From positions 1 through 5,349 of the forward strand of contig JAFDTP010000105.1 of the NCBI GenBank assembly GCA_019594195.1: 5,349 nucleotides of DNA, read 5' to 3'. Source of the DNA: Thermoplasmata archaeon. Lineage in GTDB: Archaea > Thermoplasmatota > Thermoplasmata > Halarchaeoplasmatales > Halarchaeoplasmataceae. Both the position numbers and the translations under genes were made by a program. Positions 1-5,289 of the stretch are shown piece after piece (position 1 is the first letter of the stretch; each line of letters opens with the position of its first letter). Under the pieces are notes generated by a model. That model had not been told where the DNA came from. It saw only the letters and a list, made by a program, of their open reading frames with translations, and did no database searches.

Positions 1-35
1 ACCAACCGCACATCATAATACAACTGACGGTTGGT
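1..35. repeat. Inverted repeat, 8-bp arms ACCAACCG / CGGTTGGT
   Basis: Bases 1-8 and 28-35 are perfect reverse complements separated by 19 bases. The left arm starts at the window edge, so the repeat may be longer than seen. The right arm overlaps a 9-base direct repeat (TGACGGTTG, 25-33) that recurs at 123-131. It could be an operator-like site, or a weak hairpin at the end of an upstream transcript; no oligo-T tract follows directly. Confidence 0.5.
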
Positions 36-146
36 CATCCCCCATCCAGTAAATAAAAATCATCTCAGAGTCTCCTCAAAAATCATTACAACATAAGGTC
101 GGTTTTATCTTTTCATTACGAATGACGGTTGTTACTTCGCATCTAT

Positions 147-167
147 AGGAATTCAGTTTGAATTCCT
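147..167. repeat. Perfect hairpin, 8-bp stem AGGAATTC / GAATTCCT
   Basis: Bases 147-154 and 160-167 are perfect reverse complements around a 5-base loop (AGTTT). A 10-bp perfect palindrome (TCGATATCGA, 168-177) follows at once. The pair lies about 80-100 bp upstream of the candidate promoter of the lipoprotein gene, which would suit a regulator-binding region or a structured RNA from an upstream unit. The sequence shows the symmetry; the role is unknown. Confidence 0.55.
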
Positions 168-245
168 TCGATATCGAGAAGATACCGATCAAGATAAGAG
201 TCGGCAATATCTGATCCGGCTGAACTAACACAGGGATTTACCGTT

Positions 246-260
246 GGGAAAAGTATAAGA
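246..260 (+). promoter_or_regulatory. Candidate archaeal BRE/TATA promoter for the first lipoprotein gene
   Basis: A purine-rich BRE-like stretch (GGGAAAAG, 246-253) is followed directly by a TATA-like box (TATAAGA, 254-260). The usual archaeal spacing would put transcription start near 282, giving a leader of about 27 nt before the TTG start at 309. A GGGAG at 286-290 falls inside that leader. Inferred from pattern and spacing only. Confidence 0.4.
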
Positions 261-308
261 GAGAGATTCACTGTATTTACATCGAGGGAGTCTATAGTAA
301 ACCCCAAA

Positions 309-1115
309 TTGAAAAGAACACTTTTAGTCGCATTAGTAGCGGCTATTTTGGTCGTGGGGGTTGGACTTTCTGGGTGTATAGATGACGACGATGATGACGA
401 AGAGACGAACGATGAAGAAAACGATGAGGAAAATGACGAGGAAAACGGATTCACGGGCATACGAACATACTCGGGCGATTGGTCCGGTACGATAGGTGGC
501 CAACCTCACAGTGGGATCTGGGAGTTCGATGTCGACTTCGATGAAGGAGAGGTCACCGGATGGTTCTCCGGCGACGGTTCCGGCGACATAAGCGGCGAGT
601 ATTCCGACGGCTCGATCGAAGCTTCAGGTTCAGCAGCCTTCGGTACAGTCGAATGGTCGGGAGACTTCAGTCCTGACGGCGAAGATGTAGCTGGTACTTG
701 GGAACTAGCCCAGGGTGCTGAATACGGTTCCGGGACTTGGAGCGGTGAACTAGGCGAGGCGGATGATGATGACGACGATGATGACGAAGAGAACGGTCTT
801 CCCGACGAGGATCAGACCGATGGTGAAGAACGCATAGACCGATATCCCGGCTCGGTACTGCTGAGGTATCAAAGGTGGGAAGTACAGGACGGCAATTACA
901 CAGAACTCACGTATGGAACTGAAGATCCCATAGAAGACGTGGAGGACTGGTACAAAGCTGAGTTAGGAGAACCCGAGTTCGAACAGAGACAGAACGGACA
1001 GGTCCACCTGATATATTATTATGAAGAGGAGGAATATGAGGAGAGCCTTGAAATAATAATGTCAGAGGACGATTATACCGAGATATTAGTACGGCACATC
1101 ATGGCAGACAAGTAG
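309..1115 (+). CDS. Acidic secreted lipoprotein with Asp/Glu-rich linkers and a C-terminal 'YPGS' domain
   Basis: This 268-residue protein is probably anchored on the outer face of the cell membrane. Residues 1-22 form a signal peptide (MKRT, a hydrophobic core, then LSGC), with Cys23 as the likely lipidated residue. A first acidic linker (about 24-46) has six Asp and three NDEE repeats. Residues 47-150 are rich in Gly, Ser and Trp, with recurring GxW and SGxx turns that suggest a beta-rich domain. A second acidic linker (152-174) begins with eight Asp. The C-terminal domain (about 175-268) starts with RYPGSVLL and has a DVEDWYKAEL segment, resembling the small 'YPGA...FYKxxL' domains of prokaryotic surface proteins. 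The start is a TTG: no ATG or GTG lies in frame just upstream, and the Lys-Arg plus hydrophobic N-terminus begins exactly here. It is convergent with cphA, 77 bp away. Lipoprotein call firm; function unknown. Confidence 0.85.
   Translation: MKRTLLVALVAAILVVGVGLSGCIDDDDDDEETNDEENDEENDEENGFTGIRTYSGDWSGTIGGQPHSGIWEFDVDFDEGEVTGWFSGDGSGDISGEYSDGSIEASGSAAFGTVEWSGDFSPDGEDVAGTWELAQGAEYGSGTWSGELGEADDDDDDDDEENGLPDEDQTDGEERIDRYPGSVLLRYQRWEVQDGNYTELTYGTEDPIEDVEDWYKAELGEPEFEQRQNGQVHLIYYYEEEEYEESLEIIMSEDDYTEILVRHIMADK
408..443 (+). repeat. Three tandem 12-bp repeats encoding NDEE
   Basis: Three near-identical 12-base units (AAC/AAT GAT/GAC GAR GAA) encode NDEE-NDEE-NDEE in the first linker of the lipoprotein and differ only at third codon positions. 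Together with the Asp run just before (about 381-398) and the second Asp run (762-785), they form flexible acidic spacers. In-frame units of this kind can change copy number without breaking the gene. Confidence 0.8.
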
Positions 1116-1138
1116 AACTAACGCTCAGATATTCGATC

Positions 1139-1151
1139 CTTAAGCTTTAAG
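1139..1151. repeat. Small inverted repeat between the convergent genes
   Basis: CTTAA (1139-1143) and TTAAG (1147-1151) pair around GCT. An 8-bp palindrome TCTGCAGA follows at 1163-1170. Both sit in the 77-bp gap between the convergent lipoprotein and cphA genes and may form weak structure in the transcript ends. The stem is short, so chance is possible. Confidence 0.3.
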
Positions 1152-1180
1152 TGAGTTCTGCATCTGCAGATCCTGCTTAA

Positions 1181-1190
1181 ACAAAAAATC
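1181..1190 (-). terminator. Oligo-T terminator of cphA
   Basis: On the minus strand, a run of six T (complement of the six A at 1183-1188) begins four bases past the cphA stop and is followed by GTTTAAG. Archaeal RNA polymerase terminates at T-runs without a strong hairpin, so this is a reasonable 3' end for cphA. Confidence 0.5.
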
Positions 1191-1192
1191 CT

Positions 1193-3793
1193 TCAACTTT
1201 TCTTTTTAGATTCTATGTGATCGATGACTTCCTGTATCTTGAAGGGCTGTATGACCAGAAGGTCGCCATCTTCAGCGATATCGAAACCGGCGTCGATCGA
1301 CTCGAACTCCTCCAGTATCACGTCCACTCTATCAGGATCCAACCCGGCGTCAAGCACTCCTTGTTTTACGAATTCTGCCGTTTCGCCCAGTTTTCTGTAT
1401 CTCGGGTCTGAGTCGTTTATGATGACCCTATCGTAAATATTACCGATGCTGCGTCCGAAGTCTATTATGTCCTCTTTTTTACGGTTGCCGGTACCCTGAC
1501 AGACCACTATCTTTTTACCGTCGGTGAGCTCGCCTAGTATATCCGACAAAGCCTCGACGGCCGGTCTGTTGTGCCCGTAGTCTATCATGACCTTGATGTT
1601 GTCAACTTCCATTATGTTCATCCTTCCCGGGTTCTGTGATGTCGAGGGCTGGAAGCTCAACAGGCCGTTCTTTATCGATTCGATGTCTATGTCCAGCGAG
1701 AAACAGGATGCCACCGCGGCTAGAGAGTTCTCTACGTTGAAGGAAGCCTTCCCGTTGAAAGTTATCGGTATCTCGGACACTTTGGCGACGTTCCAGACGT
1801 TGTCCTCTTTTTTTATCACTATACTATCCTCCTCCACAGTTATCACTGTACCGCCTTTGGAGAGGTGTTCTTCGACCGGTCCTATATCGGGGTCTGTCGA
1901 AAAAAGCACCGCGTCCGATCTTATCTTCTCTTTCATATCCAGAACGTGCTCGTCTTCGGCGTTCAGCACTGCCCTCCCGGAAGATTTGACCGTTTCGACC
2001 ACCACTCCTTTCAACTTAGCCATCTCCTCTATGGTGTTTATGCGTCCCTGGCCCAGGTGGTCGCGTCCGACGTTCAAGAACACACCCACGTCGCTTTTAA
2101 AGTACCCAAGCCCTCTCCTCAATATACCGCCTCTAGCGACTTCTAGTACCGCGTGATCGATGCGCTTCTCCCGGAGGATGGATTTGGCACCTTGGGGTCC
2201 ACTGAAGTCCCCCTCCCTCAAGAGATCGTTCCCACGAAATAGTCCGTCGGTGCACGCCAATCCGACCGACTTCCCATCCATCTTCAGGATGTGGGAGATC
2301 AACCTTACTGTCGTGGTCTTACCGTTGGTCCCGGTGACCGCGATGATAGGTACGGAGGAACCGTTCGATCCCGGCGGAAAAAGCATCTCGACCAGAGGCT
2401 CGGCAACGTTCCTATTTTTTCCCTTGTAAGGATCCAGATGCATCCTGAAGCCGGGTGCAGCGTTAACCTCGATTATACCTCCTTCGGTATTTTCTATTGA
2501 CTTTTTCAGATCTGGGATGATCATGTCTATACCCATCACGTCCAGATCCACGATATCCGCTATCCTCTCCGCCATCATCTTGTTCTTGGGGTGAACGGAC
2601 TCTGTAACGTCGGTAGCGGTTCCTCCTGAACTCAGGTTTGCCGTCGACTTCAGATGTAATTCTTCTCCTTCGGGGAGTATGGTCTCGACGCTATAGTCTT
2701 TCTGTTCGAGTATCCTCTTGGTCATGCCGTCTATCTCCACCTGTGTGAGTATCTTCTCGTGACCGACGCCTCTTCTCGGATCGCTGTTCAGCTCTTCTAT
2801 CAGTTCTTTAATCGTTGATTGCCCGTTACCGGTGATGAAAGGAGGATCTCTTCTCGCTGCCGCGACCAACTCACCGTCTATAACTAGGAGTCTATGATCC
2901 GAACCGTTCAGGTAGTTCTCGATAACTACCGTTGGATCTATCCTTTTAGCCTCTTTGAAAGCCAGTTTAAGATCTTCACTGTCTTCAACTCTGGAGGATA
3001 TACCACGGCCGTGATTACCTATGTTCGGCTTGACAGCCACGGGATAACCCAGGTCCTTGGCGACGTCCAGGGCATCGTCTAGATTTTTCACACCTCTACC
3101 GCGAGGTACGGGGACGCCCGCTTCATCTAAAATATCTTTCGTCCGTTCTTTCTCATCTGCTATCTCGACCGCTATACCTGATGTGTTGTCGGTCATGCTT
3201 GCTTGGATCCTCCTCTGGTTCTTACCGTAGCCCAGCTGGACGTAGCTGTGTTCGTTCAACCTTATGTAGGGTATTTCTCTAGCCAGAGCTTCTTTGACTA
3301 TCGACGTAGTCGTAGGACCCAGCATGTTCTCGTCCCTGAGATCCTTCAACTTTTTCACCGACTCCTGTGTTTCGGGTCGTTCTCCTTCAGCTATTTTCTC
3401 TACCAGCCCGACCGCTTGTCTTCCGGCCTCGAGACCGGCCTCTTCGACTCTATAACGGTAAGCAATCTCGTAGACTCCCTCTTCATCGGTGCTGCGTGTC
3501 TTTCCAAAACCTACTTCCATGTTCGCCATGTTCTGCAGTTCAAGCGCCACGTGTTCTACCACGTGCCCCATGTAAGTACCGCTCTCGACCCTCTCTAGGA
3601 AGCCACCTTCGTAACCCTTGCTGCAGCGGTGCTCTTTCAGCGTAGGCATCATAGATTCTAGACGATCGGCAAAACCTGGTATCTCGTCTGACGGCCTGTC
3701 CTCGAACTCCTCTATATCCAAAAGCATGAATATAGTTTGAAAACGACTGAAGTAATTAGGCCCTCTAAGGGCTCTGAGTTCTCTTATTTCCAT
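1193..3793 (-). CDS. cphA: Cyanophycin synthetase (CphA), full length
   Basis: This 866-residue cytoplasmic enzyme makes multi-L-arginyl-poly-L-aspartate by two alternating ATP-dependent steps: Asp is added to the backbone, then Arg to the Asp side chain. The N domain (about 1-160) opens with LRGPNYFS and holds GGFLERVESGTYMGHVVEH, including the HxxEH motif (His77, Glu80, His81) linked in CphA1 enzymes to primer-generating hydrolysis. The ATP-grasp domain (about 161-475) has VQLGYGKNQRRIQA (185-198), VKPNIGNHGRGI (254-265) and the metal-binding end EVNAAPGFRMH (442-452). The Mur-ligase-like domain (about 481-866) has an intact P-loop, VTGTNGKTTT (486-495), then EVARGGILRRGLG and NPGRMN. Length and order match bacterial CphA1, and the start fits the conserved N-terminus, with GAGGT seven bases upstream. 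Several Mur-domain motifs differ from the cyanobacterial form (NVGRDHLG, CQGTGNRKKED, DSDPRYR). The CphA family call is very firm; Arg as side-chain substrate is inferred. Confidence 0.95.
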   Translation of the reverse strand: MEIRELRALRGPNYFSRFQTIFMLLDIEEFEDRPSDEIPGFADRLESMMPTLKEHRCSKGYEGGFLERVESGTYMGHVVEHVALELQNMANMEVGFGKTRSTDEEGVYEIAYRYRVEEAGLEAGRQAVGLVEKIAEGERPETQESVKKLKDLRDENMLGPTTTSIVKEALAREIPYIRLNEHSYVQLGYGKNQRRIQASMTDNTSGIAVEIADEKERTKDILDEAGVPVPRGRGVKNLDDALDVAKDLGYPVAVKPNIGNHGRGISSRVEDSEDLKLAFKEAKRIDPTVVIENYLNGSDHRLLVIDGELVAAARRDPPFITGNGQSTIKELIEELNSDPRRGVGHEKILTQVEIDGMTKRILEQKDYSVETILPEGEELHLKSTANLSSGGTATDVTESVHPKNKMMAERIADIVDLDVMGIDMIIPDLKKSIENTEGGIIEVNAAPGFRMHLDPYKGKNRNVAEPLVEMLFPPGSNGSSVPIIAVTGTNGKTTTVRLISHILKMDGKSVGLACTDGLFRGNDLLREGDFSGPQGAKSILREKRIDHAVLEVARGGILRRGLGYFKSDVGVFLNVGRDHLGQGRINTIEEMAKLKGVVVETVKSSGRAVLNAEDEHVLDMKEKIRSDAVLFSTDPDIGPVEEHLSKGGTVITVEEDSIVIKKEDNVWNVAKVSEIPITFNGKASFNVENSLAAVASCFSLDIDIESIKNGLLSFQPSTSQNPGRMNIMEVDNIKVMIDYGHNRPAVEALSDILGELTDGKKIVVCQGTGNRKKEDIIDFGRSIGNIYDRVIINDSDPRYRKLGETAEFVKQGVLDAGLDPDRVDVILEEFESIDAGFDIAEDGDLLVIQPFKIQEVIDHIESKKKS
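1197..1206 (+). terminator. T-rich tract, likely terminator of the first lipoprotein gene
   Basis: The plus strand carries four T, one C and five T here, about 80 bp past the lipoprotein stop. It is the first T-rich tract downstream and overlaps the last codons (Lys-Lys-Lys) of the convergent cphA gene. Together with the minus-strand tract next to it, this forms a compact two-way terminator. The Lys codons alone could explain the T-richness. Confidence 0.35.
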
Positions 3794-3800
3794 ATGATCT

Positions 3801-3805
3801 ACCTC
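3801..3805 (-). promoter_or_regulatory. Ribosome binding site of cphA
   Basis: On the minus strand GAGGT ends seven bases before the ATG of cphA (3793). It supports the start that the conserved CphA N-terminus also indicates, and shows cphA can be translated from its own site rather than only by coupling. Confidence 0.6.
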
Positions 3806-3813
3806 GATATACT

Positions 3814-3820
3814 CTTATAT
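3814..3820 (-). promoter_or_regulatory. Possible TATA box for cphA
   Basis: ATATAAG on the minus strand is centred about 24 bases before the cphA ATG, the distance expected for a leaderless archaeal transcript. No purine-rich BRE precedes it (the upstream bases are AACCCCTTC), and the RBS at 3801-3805 would be left out of such a transcript. Read-through from the upstream membrane-protein gene is at least as likely. Confidence 0.25.
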
Positions 3821-3859
3821 GAAGGGGTTTAGAAAATCGACAGTAACCGACTGGATCAT
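3815..3859 (-). CDS. Possible 14-codon mini-ORF between the membrane-protein gene and cphA
   Basis: On the minus strand an ATG overlaps the TGA stop of the upstream gene (ATGA) and follows GGAGG by two bases. It opens a frame for MIQSVTVDFLNPFI, ending in TAA 21 bases before the cphA start. The overlap and strong Shine-Dalgarno would suit translational coupling, or a leader that carries ribosomes toward cphA. Against this, the GGAGG is made by the Arg codons AGG AGG AGA of the upstream gene, so it may be fortuitous, and the peptide resembles nothing known to me. It contains no Arg, so an arginine-sensing attenuator is unlikely. Confidence 0.25.
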   Translation of the reverse strand: MIQSVTVDFLNPFI

Positions 3860-4116
3860 CTCCTCCTTTTTATTACTCGCCTTCTTCTTCTTTTCCTGCT
3901 GAACATCATCAAAAGAGCCACGACCACGAAGACCGCCACGGCCCACGTAAAGCTCCCCGTGAATATATAGACCAGTATAGCCAGCAGAGTCGCCGGCAGG
4001 AACTCTATCAATACACTCAAGAGATATGCCAGGATTATTATAACTAAGACCAAGACCAATATACCTATACAGAGAGATGACCCTATCGCAGGTACAGTTT
4101 GAAGTATTTCCTCCAC
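3856..4116 (-). CDS. Small membrane protein with an Arg-rich cytoplasmic tail
   Basis: This 86-residue protein has no family I recognise. It has a short, mildly acidic N-terminus (MEEILQ) and a long hydrophobic helix (about 15-38). A second hydrophobic stretch (about 40-72), broken near TGS (53-55), could be one long or two short membrane helices. The tail (73-86) has 11 basic residues in its last 13 (nine Arg, two Lys), so by the positive-inside rule it should lie in the cytoplasm. The start is GTG; no ATG or TTG lies in frame between it and the upstream stop. A BRE/TATA pair at 4145-4158 fits a very short leader. It is co-oriented with cphA, with 62 bp from its stop to the cphA start, so co-transcription is plausible. 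The basic tail could bind nucleic acid, acidic lipid or an acidic polymer; none of these is shown. Confidence 0.7.
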   Translation of the reverse strand: MEEILQTVPAIGSSLCIGILVLVLVIIILAYLLSVLIEFLPATLLAILVYIFTGSFTWAVAVFVVVALLMMFSRKRRRRRVIKRRR

Positions 4117-4144
4117 CCCTGATATATAATCATCGTTTCTTTTC

Positions 4145-4158
4145 TATTTAAGGTTTCC
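4145..4158 (-). promoter_or_regulatory. Archaeal BRE/TATA promoter of the membrane-protein/cphA unit
   Basis: On the minus strand GGAAACC (complement of 4152-4158) is followed directly by TTAAATA (complement of 4145-4151), a good match in order and composition to an archaeal BRE and TATA box. Transcription would start near 4120-4122, only a few bases before the GTG at 4116. This is the strongest candidate promoter for the unit that includes cphA. Confidence 0.5.
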
Positions 4159-4218
4159 GAGAGTAGTCTATAGGTATGTTTCCTGTGGCAGACAACTGTA
4201 CCCTTTACTTTCATATCC

Positions 4219-4235
4219 CGAAAAAATTATTTATT
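4219..4235 (+). promoter_or_regulatory. Archaeal BRE/TATA promoter of the second lipoprotein gene
   Basis: An A-rich BRE-like stretch (CGAAAAAA) runs into the TATA-like sequence TTATTTATT at about 4228-4236. Transcription would start near 4255, just before the GGAGG at 4258-4262, giving a leader of about 12 nt. It is divergent from the promoter at 4145-4158, about 70 bp away, so both could be controlled from the same 150-bp gap. Confidence 0.45.
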
Positions 4236-4257
4236 TGATGAACTTTTTCACACTGTC

Positions 4258-4262
4258 GGAGG
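4258..4262 (+). promoter_or_regulatory. Ribosome binding site that decides the second lipoprotein start
   Basis: GGAGG lies four bases before the ATG at 4267 and ten before the ATG at 4273. Either start gives an unusually long polar N-terminus before the signal core. The shorter choice (ATG at 4309, giving MGKTLVIG) makes a more typical signal peptide but has only a weak GAGAG upstream. The strong site favours 4267 or 4273. Confidence 0.55.
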
Positions 4263-4266
4263 AAGA

Positions 4267-4905
4267 ATGAAGATGTCAAGTATAGTATCTGAGAGTAAAG
4301 AAAGTAAGATGGGCAAGACATTGGTCATCGGACTTGTATCCGTGCTGCTGTTGTCTGCTCTATTCATGGGATGTATCCAGGATGGACAGGAAGATCCTGA
4401 AGGTACGTTCGATCTCATGGTAGAGCGGATCAACGATGAGGACGGCGAAGGAGTCGTAGAACTGACCGATACGGAGTTCCTAGATGACGATATATGGGAA
4501 GAGATACCGGACCACCAGGATGATTATGAAGAGAGATTGGATGCATTCCAGGACGCTATCGACGACGGCGAGATGGAGATAGACTCTCACGAGACCGAAG
4601 TCACTTACATGGAAGATATGGACGAGGAGAACAAGACCGATTACGAGGATCTGATAGAGACTCTGAGCGACAGTGAATATTTCGACGCGACAGTGGATGA
4701 TTTCTCTATAGTAGAGTATGAATGGGAAGTCGAGATAGAGGATGATTCCGTTCTGAAGGAATGGTTCGAACCCGAAGAGGCAGAGGGTTTCGAGCAGGCC
4801 ATCGGTATGTTAGAGATCGACGGCGAGTGGTACATCTCTTTCCTGGCTACCAGTGCAGTCCTTTACGAGGATATCGGTGGAGTGGGCAACGGTGAACCAC
4901 AATAG
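4267..4905 (+). CDS. Acidic secreted lipoprotein, possibly with an NTF2-like fold
   Basis: This 212-residue protein is likely membrane-anchored and faces outside. The hydrophobic signal core spans about residues 18-34 and ends in the lipobox FMGC, so Cys36 is the probable lipidated residue. Starting at residue 1 leaves a 14-residue polar stretch before the signal; starting at Met15 gives a standard 21-residue signal, but the GGAGG at 4258 supports the longer form. The mature part is highly acidic. It opens with EGTFDLMVERINDEDGEGVVEL and ends with MLEIDGEWYISFL. A helix pair followed by strands closing in 'DGEWYI' recalls small NTF2-like or DUF4878-type domains, though this is a weak resemblance. 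The last residues (GGVGNGEPQ) look like a linker rather than a domain end, and a decayed coding stretch follows in the same frame. It is divergent from the membrane-protein/cphA unit. Lipoprotein call firm; role unknown. Confidence 0.85.
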   Translation: MKMSSIVSESKESKMGKTLVIGLVSVLLLSALFMGCIQDGQEDPEGTFDLMVERINDEDGEGVVELTDTEFLDDDIWEEIPDHQDDYEERLDAFQDAIDDGEMEIDSHETEVTYMEDMDEENKTDYEDLIETLSDSEYFDATVDDFSIVEYEWEVEIEDDSVLKEWFEPEEAEGFEQAIGMLEIDGEWYISFLATSAVLYEDIGGVGNGEPQ

Positions 4906-4914
4906 ATCGTTTGA

Positions 4915-5204
4915 ACCATCTCGCACCAAGATGGCACCGTATTTGAGTTTACTCATCTGTCAACTCCTTCGAGTGCCGAAACCGAGGACGTGATGATCAC
5001 GGTACTCGACGAAGATGGAGTGCTTGATGAAGGATATATAGATCGAGAGATTGGTTACTCCTCAGTGATGGAGAGGTCGTCTCTGGAAGCCGATTTGATG
5101 TTGATGATATATCGGACACGGAGATAACTGAAGATGAGATAGAACAAGTGGTAGTCCGGATAGATGGATACGCAGGAACGATCTCGTTTGATCTTCAGAT
5201 GTGA
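4915..5204 (+). pseudogene. Frameshifted, start-less remnant of an acidic beta-rich domain
   Basis: No intact ORF spans this stretch, yet two adjoining frames read like protein of the same acidic style as its neighbours. The first (4915 to about 5060) includes DGTVFEF and TEDVMITVLDEDG. The second (about 5064-5204, shifted by -1) includes LSDGEVVSGSRFDVDDIS and VVVRIDGYAGTISFDLQM, then TGA. A single-base loss near 5050-5066 would explain the switch: the second frame has a stop at 5028-5030, and the first frame turns un-protein-like after about 5064. There is no start codon or RBS at the 5' end; the first frame begins just past a TGA (4912-4914) and is in frame with the lipoprotein gene upstream. 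The 'EDVxITVLDEDG' pattern recalls CARDB- or FxLYD-type surface domains, a weak guess. A sequencing error at the shift is possible, but would not explain the two upstream stops. Confidence 0.6.
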
Positions 5205-5230
5205 TCTATTGAATACTTAGGAACTGAAAA

Positions 5231-5247
5231 CCTTTTTCTTCTTTTTA
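5231..5247 (+). terminator. Oligo-T terminator after the remnant
   Basis: Two runs of five T (5233-5237 and 5242-5246) separated by CTTC lie 27 bases past the remnant's stop. This is a typical archaeal T-rich termination tract. It is the first one downstream of the second lipoprotein, so transcripts of that gene probably run through the remnant and end here. Confidence 0.5.
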
Positions 5248-5289
5248 TATCGAGATGATCGATGCGTTGTTATCAGTTCTGATCTATAT

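Larger units (their letters stand above)
1..308. other. Intergenic region upstream of the first lipoprotein gene
   Basis: No convincing gene is seen here on either strand. The first 50 or so bases are open in two plus-strand frames, ending at TAA near 52 and at TAA near 54. They could be the last codons of a gene that begins left of the window, but nothing recognisable is encoded. The rest holds two perfect inverted repeats (1-35 and 147-167), a 10-bp palindrome TCGATATCGA at 168-177, a 9-base direct repeat TGACGGTTG at 25-33 and 123-131, and a candidate BRE/TATA promoter at 246-260. The minus-strand frame open across 143-460 is a serine-rich shadow of the Asp/Glu codons on the other strand. 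Confidence 0.6.

Noticed and set aside
143..460. Minus-strand open frame encoding a Ser/Phe-rich protein
   Set aside because: It is the complement of the GAY/GAR repeats of the lipoprotein; low-complexity Ser runs and no independent coding signal.
1587..2156. 189-codon open frame on the plus strand inside cphA
   Set aside because: It is antisense to strongly conserved CphA motifs; its protein is Ser/Thr/Pro-rich with no recognisable domain.
1193..2360. cphA as a free-standing Mur ligase or an archaeal pseudomurein ligase
   Set aside because: The Mur-like part is fused in frame to an ATP-grasp domain and a CphA N domain, the diagnostic CphA arrangement.
3203..3645. Two plus-strand open frames opposite the cphA N domain
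   Set aside because: They are shadows of the CphA coding frame, with no conserved motifs or RBS.
4248..4433. Minus-strand 61-codon open frame over the second lipoprotein start
   Set aside because: It overlaps a clear signal peptide and RBS on the plus strand and encodes nothing recognisable.
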